Source: an uncultured Anaerococcus sp.
GTDB lineage: Bacteria; Bacillota; Clostridia; Tissierellales; Peptoniphilaceae
Direction of reading: 5' to 3'
Assembly: GCF_947253225.1 (NCBI RefSeq)
Contig: NZ_CAMXYR010000029.1
Span: forward strand, 1-19,644
DNA: 19,644 bases
In this document: piece after piece, positions 1-6,319 of the stretch
Layout of the letters: each line of letters starts with the position of its first letter
How positions within the stretch are numbered: the first letter of the stretch is position 1
Program-made: the position numbers and the translations under genes
The notes under the pieces: model-generated
Told to the model about the DNA's origin: nothing
Seen by the model: the letters and a program-made list of their open reading frames with translations, nothing else
Databases searched by the model: none

Positions 1-363
1 GTAGACTTCTTTAGAAGCCTAGAAATCCCAGTAAGAACTCTCGAATGTTGCTCAGGAGACCTTGCCGACCTCAAAGTAAAATCATGCGACGTTGAGGCAT
101 GGAGTCCAAGACAAAAGAAATACTTTGAAGTAGGATCTTGCTCAAACCTCGGAGATGCTCAAGCAAGGAGACTCGGCATAAGACTAAGGGGAGAAGAAGG
201 CACCTACTTTGCCCACACCCTAAATAACACAGTAGTAGCTCCACCAAGAATGCTAATAGCCTTCCTAGAAAACCTCCTCCAAGCAGACGGAAGTGTAAAA
301 ATTCCAGCTCCTCTCCAAATGTATATGGGTGGCAAGGAAAAAATTGAACCAAAAACTAAATAG
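1..363 (+). CDS. serS: serine--tRNA ligase, C-terminal part (5' end outside window)
   Basis: The last 120 codons of a seryl-tRNA synthetase, a class II aminoacyl-tRNA synthetase that charges tRNA-Ser in the cytoplasm. The frame is open from base 1 to a TAG at 361-363, so the start lies upstream of the window. Family hallmarks are visible: GDLAD (20-24), the EAWSPRQ...VGSCSN segment that lines the seryl-adenylate pocket (32-50), QARR (54-57), and class II motif 3 around HTLNN...APPRML (74-88), then the typical tail with YMGGKEKI. The wording VKSCDVEAWSPRQKKYFEVG and VAPPR differs from the usual Bacillus-type DLEVWLP and AVGR, so it may be a divergent SerRS lineage. About a quarter of its codons end in C and CTC is the favoured Leu codon, unlike the genes that follow. 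The family assignment is firm; the lineage remark is inference. Confidence 0.93.
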   Translation, partial: VDFFRSLEIPVRTLECCSGDLADLKVKSCDVEAWSPRQKKYFEVGSCSNLGDAQARRLGIRLRGEEGTYFAHTLNNTVVAPPRMLIAFLENLLQADGSVKIPAPLQMYMGGKEKIEPKTK

Positions 364-368
364 ACGCC

Positions 369-404
369 CAAAAAGCTTAGCATTAATTTTGCTAAGCTTT
401 TTTT
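369..404. terminator. bidirectional intrinsic terminator between serS and the metE-like gene
   Basis: A 13-bp stem (AAAAAGCTTAGCA at 370-382 with its complement at 390-402) closes a 7-nt loop. It has a T-run on the plus side and, because the stem begins with A5, a T-run on the minus side too. It lies 6 nt after the serS stop and about 30 nt beyond the end of the convergent metE-like gene, so it probably serves both. Confidence 0.85.
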
Positions 405-435
405 GTAAAAATATTAGGAGAGTTTATTTTAAATT

Positions 436-1596
436 TTATTCGCCCCAGAATTGGCTAGCTATTTTTTGTCCTTGGTCTATTTTCTTCCATTGCTCTTCTT
501 CGCTTAGTTCATTTCCGCAATCACATGAGGCAAAGCCACATTGGTGGGATAGGTAGAGTCTGTTTTTATCTATGATTTCACTTGCCTTAGTTAGGAGGTC
601 GAGGGTTCTTTTCTCATCGTCAAGGGTATTGGTCTTACTTGATAAAAGTCCTAGAACTATTTCTACATCATTCCTATCCTTGAAAACCTCGAGAGCCTTT
701 AATGAGCCTGCTCTTTCATCATCCCACTCAAGGTAGAACCTATCGTAATGTTGATTTTTGAGAAAGAGGTTGGCTATGGAATCATAGCTACCAGCTCCAA
801 AAAATCTTGATGCATAGTTACCCCTACAGTTGTGGGTATAGACAAGAAGTCCGAGCTCGTGTCCATAGTCAATCACTTCATTGTTAATATCTATATATTT
901 TTGAGCAAGGCTAAGGTCTTTAAGCTCTTCCTTACTTTTGCCATCAAATTGACTATTATCTGCCTCATCTGCAAACTGTTCCCATAGGCAATCGTCAAAT
1001 TGGATTATTTTTCCGCCTGCAACTTTGAAATCGTCTAAAAATTCTTTGTAGGAATTAATAAGGTCTGAGCAAAAATCTTCGTTTGATTTGTAATAGGTAG
1101 AATCTTTAACAAAGCCAAAATTAACAAGCTCTCCATAGATATGAGCAGGAGATGGTATACATTGTTTGACTTCACTTCTACCATTTACCAATTTTTTAAG
1201 TCTTATAAAGTGGTTGATAAATTCGTGGTTTTTGCCTGAGAGTTTTCCGACAAGTCTTATACCAATATCTTTCCTAGTTTCAAACTTGTGGCAACCATCC
1301 TTATCTTCAAAAAAGTAGCCAGATTCTTTTATAAATCTTTCTACACCATCAAGACCCCATACAAAGTCAAGATGCCATAGAGACTTTGAAAATTCACCGT
1401 CAGTAACTTGGACAAGACCATGGGCTAGTTGTTTTTCTACTACATCGGAAACGGAAGCATCCTCACAATTTTTATATCCTTCTAAATCTTCATAGAAAGG
1501 ATAGGTGATATCTTCTCTGTTTTCGATTTCTCTCTTATATTTTAATAATTCATGGTTTCTTAGTAATGATCCAACAGTTAAAAATCTTTTTGACAT
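436..1596 (-). CDS. MetE-family cobalamin-independent methionine synthase-like protein (YxjG/YxjH type)
   Basis: A 386-residue protein corresponding to the C-terminal catalytic half of MetE, the zinc enzyme that moves a methyl group to homocysteine to make methionine. The Zn/thiol ligand set is present: His255 and Cys257 (THNCRGN), Glu290 (YLEWDDERAG) and Cys353 (HQCGFASC); an acidic QFDD motif lies at 199-202. Length and the missing N-terminal folate-binding half match the short YxjG/YxjH-type proteins, whose methyl donor is not settled, so full methylfolate-dependent activity cannot be assumed. The ATG start follows an AGAGGT ribosome site. It is the only gene behind a T-box leader with an AUG specifier, so expression should rise when uncharged tRNA-Met accumulates; this supports a role in methionine supply. 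Next upstream is the 5-formyl-THF cyclo-ligase gene, another one-carbon gene, though the metE-like gene has its own promoter. Confidence 0.85.
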   Translation of the reverse strand: MSKRFLTVGSLLRNHELLKYKREIENREDITYPFYEDLEGYKNCEDASVSDVVEKQLAHGLVQVTDGEFSKSLWHLDFVWGLDGVERFIKESGYFFEDKDGCHKFETRKDIGIRLVGKLSGKNHEFINHFIRLKKLVNGRSEVKQCIPSPAHIYGELVNFGFVKDSTYYKSNEDFCSDLINSYKEFLDDFKVAGGKIIQFDDCLWEQFADEADNSQFDGKSKEELKDLSLAQKYIDINNEVIDYGHELGLLVYTHNCRGNYASRFFGAGSYDSIANLFLKNQHYDRFYLEWDDERAGSLKALEVFKDRNDVEIVLGLLSSKTNTLDDEKRTLDLLTKASEIIDKNRLYLSHQCGFASCDCGNELSEEEQWKKIDQGQKIASQFWGE

Positions 1597-1702
1597 AATT
1601 TACCTCTTTTTTTTCTATTTTTTTACTTATTCTTTTTAATGTAACATTCTAACAAATATGGCGCCATTAGAAAATTTAACTATGTATCCTTAAAAATTAA
1701 TT

Positions 1703-1737
1703 CAAAAAGAGCCCCATCCTATAAAGGACGAGGCTCT
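1703..1737 (-). terminator. T-box regulatory terminator
   Basis: A 13-bp GC-rich stem (5' arm 1737-1725, 3' arm 1720-1708 on the minus strand, with two G-T wobbles) closes a 4-nt loop and is followed by a T-run into 1703. Its 5' arm directly abuts the T-box element, as needed for mutually exclusive terminator and antiterminator folding. Confidence 0.88.
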
Positions 1738-1961
1738 GCCACGTGTTACCACCTAAATTTCAAATTAATCTCACAATTAATAACTCATCGAGTACAAACA
1801 TACTCTATCGCTATAACGGGCGATCCCGTCTTACCTTAAATATCGGGCAAGAAACTCAAAGGCCATTTTCAATTTGACTTCTCCAGACTATTTCCACCAA
1901 CCATAGCCTCTCTGGGTAGGTCTATCAAATCTACTTTTCTTATCACAGTTTATTTTCTATG
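1703..1961 (-). promoter_or_regulatory. T-box riboswitch, methionine specifier (AUG)
   Basis: Read on the minus strand, this leader has the parts of a T-box in order. The Stem I specifier loop has the 5' AGUA element near 1930. The apical region carries the conserved AGAGAG...GGTTGGTGGAAA segment (about 1884-1914). The 3' side of the specifier loop reads GAA-A-AUG-G-CC, placing AUG at 1866-1864 exactly where the specifier triplet sits after GAA-N. The T-box element TAGGTGGTAACACG (1755-1742) contains UGGU (1751-1748), complementary to the ACCA end expected for tRNA-Met with discriminator A. A 13-bp terminator follows (1725-1737 paired with 1708-1720, then a T-run). The predicted logic is standard: uncharged tRNA-Met stabilises the antiterminator and allows transcription of the metE-like gene. 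Confidence 0.93.
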
Positions 1962-1967
1962 TTTCAA

Positions 1968-1996
1968 ATTATACACAGACTTTTGCTTGGTGTCAA
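1968..1996 (-). promoter_or_regulatory. sigma-70/SigA consensus promoter for the T-box-metE-like unit
   Basis: On the minus strand, TTGACA (1996-1991), a 17-nt spacer and TATAAT (1973-1968) match both consensus hexamers perfectly. Transcription would start near 1961, just before the T-box Stem I. Such a strong promoter in front of a riboswitch implies that control is by premature termination rather than by initiation. It lies 17 nt beyond the stop of the cyclo-ligase gene, with no clear terminator between them, so some readthrough into the T-box is possible. Confidence 0.9.
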
Positions 1997-2012
1997 ATTA
2001 TTTTTTATTTTT

Positions 2013-2546
2013 TTAAATAAAGACCTTTTCAGTTAGGATATAATCAAGCTTTATATCATAATCGAAAACTGGAATGTTTACTGACTTAAAAATATCTGCA
2101 AAAAGTCCTACTGAAATTGTATCAGCTTTTTTCAAAAATTTATCGTAGTAGCCTCCACCATAGCCAAGTCTATTTTTATGGGAATCGAAGGAAAGCCCTG
2201 GGACAAGGCTTAGGTCGGGATTGCTTATGGAAATCTCAGATGGTGTTGTCCTAATTCCAAAAGATCCCTCAACAAGCTCATCCCAACTTTCCAATTTATT
2301 TGCGGTCATAATTTTATTTGAAAGGTAGGGAACATATACTTCCTTACCAGTCTTTAAGGCATGGTCAATGATTTTTTGTGTTTGGATTTCCTTATCTAGG
2401 GCAACATATACAAAAATTGACTTGGAATTTTTGTATAGGTCAAGGTCAATTAATCTCTCGAAAATTATATCTGATATTTGTTTGATTTCTCCTTCTTCCA
2501 TATCTCGTCTGAGATTTAGGAAGAATCTCCTCAATTCACTTTTCAT
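2013..2546 (-). CDS. 5-formyltetrahydrofolate cyclo-ligase
   Basis: A 177-residue protein of the MTHFS/YgfA family. The family catalyses ATP-dependent conversion of 5-formyl-THF to 5,10-methenyl-THF, recycling a folate form that otherwise inhibits one-carbon enzymes. The diagnostic segment LVPGLSFD...RLGYGGGYYDKFL is intact at residues 114-138, containing the glycine-rich ATP/folate site. The N-terminus MKSELRRFFLNLRR is the usual basic start of the family, and the length is typical. The ATG start has a GAGG ribosome site at suitable spacing. It overlaps the end of the yihY-like gene by 11 nt, so it is the last gene of a three-gene operon with translational coupling likely. The function is secure; its link to the MetE-like neighbour is inferred from shared folate metabolism. 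Confidence 0.93.
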   Translation of the reverse strand: MKSELRRFFLNLRRDMEEGEIKQISDIIFERLIDLDLYKNSKSIFVYVALDKEIQTQKIIDHALKTGKEVYVPYLSNKIMTANKLESWDELVEGSFGIRTTPSEISISNPDLSLVPGLSFDSHKNRLGYGGGYYDKFLKKADTISVGLFADIFKSVNIPVFDYDIKLDYILTEKVFI

Positions 2547-3510
2547 GGATTTTCCTCTCGAATATCTGCATCACTTTTTTCTTTATTGTCTTATTTGCTG
2601 GTTTTTTTATATTCTTATCAAAAAAATCTTTCTTGTAGCCTTCTCTGTAGGCTGCTATACATTCCGCACCAAGGATTAGCATGGTTGACACTATCAAAAG
2701 CCAGATGAAGAGGGCAAGAATACCAGCTAGAGCTCCATAAACCAAGGATTGGTTGGAGAAGTTGTTTACAAAAAATGAGTAGGCGAAGGTTGCTAGAAAT
2801 ATTGCCACACTAACAAAAAGCCCACCCAAGTATGCTTCTTTGTTTGTAATCCTATTCTTGGAATTTGATGGTGAATATTTATAAAATAAGCCAACAGCAA
2901 GAGCCATAACCATAAAAGGAACGAGGTTAGATGAAATTTTGAAAATAGGAGATGATATCAAATCAAGTCCTTCTTGGATATTCGTTCCAAAATGAGTTGT
3001 GATTTTTTCTATTATTTGAGCATTGAAGATTCCGATTATGCTAGTCCCATAAATTTGGAATACTAATAAAAATACAATTAAAAGTATGAAAACTAGGGTA
3101 AAGATTATACTCATAAGTCTTTGCTTGATGGCTTGCTTGTTGTTGTGGAGTCCATAGGCATGGTTGATGGCGTTTATTAGCTTGTTTACCCCCGAAGTCG
3201 CCGACCAAAGGGCAAATAGGATTGTAAGTGTCGTTACTGTTGGCGATTGTGAGGAGATGAGTAGGATATTTATTGCTTCGACTATTAGCTTGCTTGTAGT
3301 GTTGGGCAAAAAATCCACAAACTTAAATATTATATCCTCCTTGCCTGCCAAAAAATACGATAGGACTGTTACAAGAACCATCATGAGAGGTATGGAGGCT
3401 TGGAGAAGATAGAAGGATAGGGCGGCAGAATATGTTGTTATATCATGCTTGGATATCCTATTTACCAGATTTAATATAAAGCTTTTGAAATTATTTTTTT
3501 TAATTTTCAT
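2536..3510 (-). CDS. YihY/BrkB (UPF0761) family inner-membrane protein
   Basis: A 324-residue polytopic membrane protein with about six transmembrane segments (roughly 28-55, 90-112, 132-156, 195-212, 226-250, 258-285). Family signatures are present: SAALSFYLLQASIPL (28-42), ALWSATSGVNKLINAINHAYG (100-120), the FYKYSPS turn (209-215), YGALAG (258-263) and the final LILGAE (278-283). The tail is strongly basic, probably cytoplasmic. The family was once called RNase BN in error; its true function is unknown, and transporter-like or envelope roles have been proposed. The gene overlaps the upstream S9 peptidase gene by 11 nt and the downstream cyclo-ligase gene by 11 nt, with only a weak ribosome site, so coupled translation is likely. 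Family assignment is firm, function unknown. Confidence 0.9.
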   Translation of the reverse strand: MKIKKNNFKSFILNLVNRISKHDITTYSAALSFYLLQASIPLMMVLVTVLSYFLAGKEDIIFKFVDFLPNTTSKLIVEAINILLISSQSPTVTTLTILFALWSATSGVNKLINAINHAYGLHNNKQAIKQRLMSIIFTLVFILLIVFLLVFQIYGTSIIGIFNAQIIEKITTHFGTNIQEGLDLISSPIFKISSNLVPFMVMALAVGLFYKYSPSNSKNRITNKEAYLGGLFVSVAIFLATFAYSFFVNNFSNQSLVYGALAGILALFIWLLIVSTMLILGAECIAAYREGYKKDFFDKNIKKPANKTIKKKVMQIFERKIHEK

Positions 3511-5419
3511 CTTTTAAGTATTTGTCAAACCAGGATTTGATTTCTTCTAGTCTTTTGATTCTGCCCTTTGGTTTCCCAGACCTAGATAGCTCATGGTTTT
3601 CTCCGTGGAAGATGTACATCTTTGTAGGAACTTCATTAAGTTTTATTCTTGCATACATCTGGATTCCTTGTTCAAGTGGACACCTATAGTCTTCGTCTGA
3701 GTGGATGAAAAGTGTAGGTGTTGTAACATTTTTTGCATATTTTAGGGGAGATTGCTCCCATAACTTGTCAAAATCTTCCCAGATATCGCCAGCCGTTTGA
3801 TCAGTTGCAAAATAATATCCTATGTCGGAAACTCCATAAAAGCTTGTCCAGTTGGAGATTGACCTTTGGGAGCAGGCAGCCCTAAATCTATTGGTGTGCC
3901 CTATTATCCAATTGGTCATAAAACCACCATAACTCCCTCCATAAACTCCCATCTTTTGACTGTCAATTTGCGGATATTTTTCCAGAGCAAGGTCTGTAAA
4001 TTTCATTAGGTCATCGTAGTCAATATCGCCATATTTTCCTCTTATATCAGAAAATTTCACACCTCGACCACTTGAACCATGAGGATTGGTGTAAATTACA
4101 ATGTAGCCATCGTTGGCAAACATTTGGTGTTCGTGGTGGAAAATGTCTGATAATTCAGTCTTTGGTCCACCATGAACAGAAAGAAGGGTGGGATATTTCT
4201 TATTTTCATCGAAATCTTTTGGAAGGATTACATAAGCCTTTAGGTTATCACCATTTGATTCAAAGTCGAAAGTTTCTATAGGGCAAACCCTAGTATTTAC
4301 CTTGTTTTCTATTAAAGGTTCACTAGAGGTAGTTGCCTTTAATTCATAGAGAGTATCCTTATCCATTGAAAAATAATATATATCATCGCCAGCTACAACA
4401 AAGTCCTCGACCTTACTAGAAATTTCTTTAGTAATATTTCCAGAAAGATCTATAGAATATAGGGGGCTATCTTCAAATTCTGTAACGACAAAGTAGAGCT
4501 TATTGTTGGCTACTTCAAAGGTTCTTGAAGTCCCGAACCTTGCGTCAGTTCCTATAGAATTGCCAAAAGCCATGTCGAAATCACTTGGAGAAAGAAGGGT
4601 GTAATTTCCATCATAATCGCAAGAATAGATTAGAGCATCTTCGTTAATGCCACCCTTTTTCATATCGGTAGCTACAAAGACAATCCTATTTCCAATAAAC
4701 CTTGCAGTGGAGTAGGAAAATTCCTTACTAATTAAGGTTTCTACTTTCTTTTCCTTAACATCAAATAAGACTAAATCTTCAACAAGCTCCATCACACCAT
4801 TTGGCGTGTTATTGGCTTTTAAAAATAGAATTTTGTCCAAATTTTCATTTATATGGCAAAAAGTTAGGTTAGTTGTTGGATCAGATTCCACAAGTAAGTC
4901 AAGTTCATCCTTTGCTTTATCATAAAAATAGTAGGCTACCTGTTCGTCTTTTAGAAAACCAGCTCCATTAAAATAAAATGGGAGCTTAGTTACTTCCTTG
5001 AAATATGATTCATCTTTGATTTTTTCTTGTTCTTCTTTTGATTTTTTCTCACTTGCCTTTACTAGGAAAAGTTCATCTTTAAGCCACTTGATAGATGAAA
5101 CATCCTTGGCTAGAGAAAAATATTTATGGCCAACTCCAGATCCAGCTTTGACAAAAAAGGTGTCTTTTTCATCTGTTGAGTCTTTTTTATAAACGAGGTT
5201 AGCATCTTTATCGAAAGTGAAAATCGAAGCCTCATTGTCATCGGTTGCTTGGTAATTTTCTTTTGAATGTAGATCATAAATAAATAAATTGCTATCGTAT
5301 TTATTGTCTTTGCAATTTGCTTTAGTCATCTTGTAAGCTAATTTATCACCACCTTTTGAAATTTCTAGGTTTGATAAAAATTTATAGTCTAAAATATCTT
5401 TTAATTTGGTATCGTTCAT
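3500..5419 (-). CDS. S9 family serine peptidase (acylaminoacyl-peptidase/prolyl oligopeptidase-like)
   Basis: A 639-residue cytoplasmic peptidase with a seven-bladed beta-propeller-type N-terminal region (about 1-385) and a C-terminal alpha/beta-hydrolase domain. The catalytic apparatus is clear: nucleophile Ser496 in GGSYGG, Asp577 in HSDEDYRCP, His609 in HGENHE, and the oxyanion-hole HGGP at 416-419. The SDEDYRCP form and the order of domains fit the S9C group, which removes amino acids or acylated residues from short peptides. No signal peptide is seen, so it should work on imported or internally generated peptides, which suits a peptide-fermenting anaerobe (inference). The ATG is preceded by AAAGGAG. 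It is the first gene of an overlapping operon with yihY-like and cyclo-ligase genes and is divergent from hpf. Confidence 0.92.
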   Translation of the reverse strand: MNDTKLKDILDYKFLSNLEISKGGDKLAYKMTKANCKDNKYDSNLFIYDLHSKENYQATDDNEASIFTFDKDANLVYKKDSTDEKDTFFVKAGSGVGHKYFSLAKDVSSIKWLKDELFLVKASEKKSKEEQEKIKDESYFKEVTKLPFYFNGAGFLKDEQVAYYFYDKAKDELDLLVESDPTTNLTFCHINENLDKILFLKANNTPNGVMELVEDLVLFDVKEKKVETLISKEFSYSTARFIGNRIVFVATDMKKGGINEDALIYSCDYDGNYTLLSPSDFDMAFGNSIGTDARFGTSRTFEVANNKLYFVVTEFEDSPLYSIDLSGNITKEISSKVEDFVVAGDDIYYFSMDKDTLYELKATTSSEPLIENKVNTRVCPIETFDFESNGDNLKAYVILPKDFDENKKYPTLLSVHGGPKTELSDIFHHEHQMFANDGYIVIYTNPHGSSGRGVKFSDIRGKYGDIDYDDLMKFTDLALEKYPQIDSQKMGVYGGSYGGFMTNWIIGHTNRFRAACSQRSISNWTSFYGVSDIGYYFATDQTAGDIWEDFDKLWEQSPLKYAKNVTTPTLFIHSDEDYRCPLEQGIQMYARIKLNEVPTKMYIFHGENHELSRSGKPKGRIKRLEEIKSWFDKYLKDEN

Positions 5420-5447
5420 AATTACTCCTTTACATATCTTTATCCAT

Positions 5448-5453
5448 TATACT
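5448..5453 (-). promoter_or_regulatory. candidate -10 box for the S9 peptidase-yihY-cyclo-ligase operon
   Basis: The minus strand reads TATAAT at 5453-5448, about 28 nt ahead of the peptidase start and before its AAAGGAG site. No good TTGACA-like -35 hexamer lies 16-18 nt upstream (the sequence is A/T-rich there), so only the -10 is supported. Confidence 0.5.
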
Positions 5454-5481
5454 TTAATATTTAATTTTTTTAAAAGAAAAC

Positions 5482-5506
5482 GTTTATAATAAATTAATTC
5501 GGGTAT
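5482..5506 (+). promoter_or_regulatory. candidate hpf promoter with SigB-like elements
   Basis: GTTTAT (5482-5487) and GGGTAT (5501-5506) are 13 nt apart, matching the general-stress sigma-B pattern GTTTAA-N12/14-GGGTAT. A TATAAT (5485-5490) in the same stretch is an alternative vegetative -10 but has no good -35. In Bacillus subtilis the hpf orthologue yvyD is a known sigma-B/sigma-H target. Whether this organism encodes a sigma-B-type factor cannot be seen here. Confidence 0.4.
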
Positions 5507-5534
5507 TAATATAAAAAGAAATTAGGAGGGTATT

Positions 5535-6071
5535 ATGAAATTGAATTTAATAGCCAAGAATTTTACACTTACTGACGATATCAGATTTGAAGCTGACAAG
5601 AAGTTTGATAGGCTAGATAAATACTTCCATGATGAACAAGAAATGGACGTTAGGTTTTCTAAGGAGGGCAACGATTTTGTTGTAGAAACAACAGCCTACC
5701 TTGATGGAGGAAGAATCCTAAGAGCTGAAACAAGTGATTCAGCCTACCCAACTGCCATAGATAAAAATATAGATGGACTTGTAAGCCAAATTAGAAAAAA
5801 CAAGACAAAACTAATGAGAGACAGACAAGCAGAAAAGAGCATTAAGTTTGACAACTTCTCTGTTGATGAAGAGGGAAAGGATGATGAGATAAACATTGTA
5901 AGAACCAAAGAAATCCACGTCAAACCAATGAGCGCTGAAGAAGCAATCCTTCAAATGGAATTGCTAGATCATAACTTCTTCGTATATCTCGATAGCGAAG
6001 ATATGCAAGTTAGGGTAGTTTATAGAAGAAGAAAAGGTGATTACGGACAAATCATTCCTAGCTTGGACTGA
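5535..6071 (+). CDS. hpf: ribosome hibernation promoting factor, long form
   Basis: A 178-residue long-type HPF. The N-terminal domain (about 1-105, MKLNLIAKNFTLTDDIRFEADKK...) is the ribosome-binding fold that occupies the tRNA/mRNA channel of the 30S subunit. An acidic linker (about 106-121) leads to a C-terminal dimerisation domain (about 122-178) with the conserved VRTKEIHVKPMSAEEAILQMELLDHNFFVY segment. Long HPFs pair two 70S ribosomes into inactive 100S dimers in stationary phase or starvation. The ATG follows a strong GGAGGG site at 5525-5530. It is divergent from the S9 peptidase operon and followed by a terminator and secA, the same order as yvyD-secA-prfB in Bacillus. The upstream region holds SigB-like promoter elements. 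Confidence 0.95.
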   Translation: MKLNLIAKNFTLTDDIRFEADKKFDRLDKYFHDEQEMDVRFSKEGNDFVVETTAYLDGGRILRAETSDSAYPTAIDKNIDGLVSQIRKNKTKLMRDRQAEKSIKFDNFSVDEEGKDDEINIVRTKEIHVKPMSAEEAILQMELLDHNFFVYLDSEDMQVRVVYRRRKGDYGQIIPSLD

Positions 6072-6091
6072 TAATATAAGGTAACTTAACT

Positions 6092-6118
6092 AGGGGACTT
6101 TTATAAGTCCTCTTTTTT
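6092..6118 (+). terminator. intrinsic terminator after hpf
   Basis: A 9-bp stem (6092-6100 with 6105-6113, one G-T wobble) and a TTAT loop are followed by a T-run through 6118. It lies 20 nt after the hpf stop. Confidence 0.85.
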
Positions 6119-6213
6119 CTTGGAAAAAATTTAAAAAGTAGTAAAAATATTTGTAAAATAATTTTTTTATCAAAATTAACTGGTATAGTAATAGGAGCGA
6201 ATATATAAGGTTG

Positions 6214-6244
6214 AGTGATTTATTTTACAAAAATCGCTTTTTGC
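6214..6244 (+). terminator. terminator-like hairpin in the secA leader (possible attenuator)
   Basis: AGTGATTT (6214-6221) pairs with AAATCGCT (6231-6238) with one wobble, followed by a T-run. The upstream AGCGA at 6196-6200 can pair with the same TCGCT (6234-6238), giving two mutually exclusive folds. It lies 66 nt upstream of the secA start region and beyond the hpf terminator. Whether it attenuates secA or is a back-up terminator cannot be decided from one sequence. Confidence 0.4.
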
Positions 6245-6252
6245 TTTAATAT
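6224..6252 (+). promoter_or_regulatory. candidate secA promoter
   Basis: TTTACA (6224-6229, five of six consensus bases) and TAATAT (6247-6252, four of six) are separated by 17 nt, placing a start near 6260. A second -10-like TATAGT at 6184-6189 lacks a fitting -35. A 10-bp direct repeat, AATATATAAG, occurs at 6200-6209 and 6248-6257. Confidence 0.45.
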
Positions 6253-6319
6253 ATAAGAGTAAAATCCTTTCCTTGCTAAGGTCAGGTGCTTACATAAGAA
6301 GAATTGGAGAGTGAATAAT

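Noticed and set aside
2536..3510. Calling the membrane protein ribonuclease BN
   Set aside because: That name was an early misassignment; the sequence is a polytopic membrane protein without nuclease motifs.
4998..5192. Plus-strand open frames inside the S9 peptidase gene, and similar antisense frames inside secA, ppdK and the dehydrogenase gene
   Set aside because: They lie opposite well-conserved coding sequence, lack ribosome sites and show no family features; they are frame shadows.
6211..6256. Tiny leader ORFs upstream of secA (TTG 6211, 12 codons; GTG 6215, 13 codons), considered as a SecM-like arrest peptide
   Set aside because: Both are far shorter than known arrest peptides, have poor ribosome sites and overlap the terminator-like hairpin; no recognisable arrest motif.
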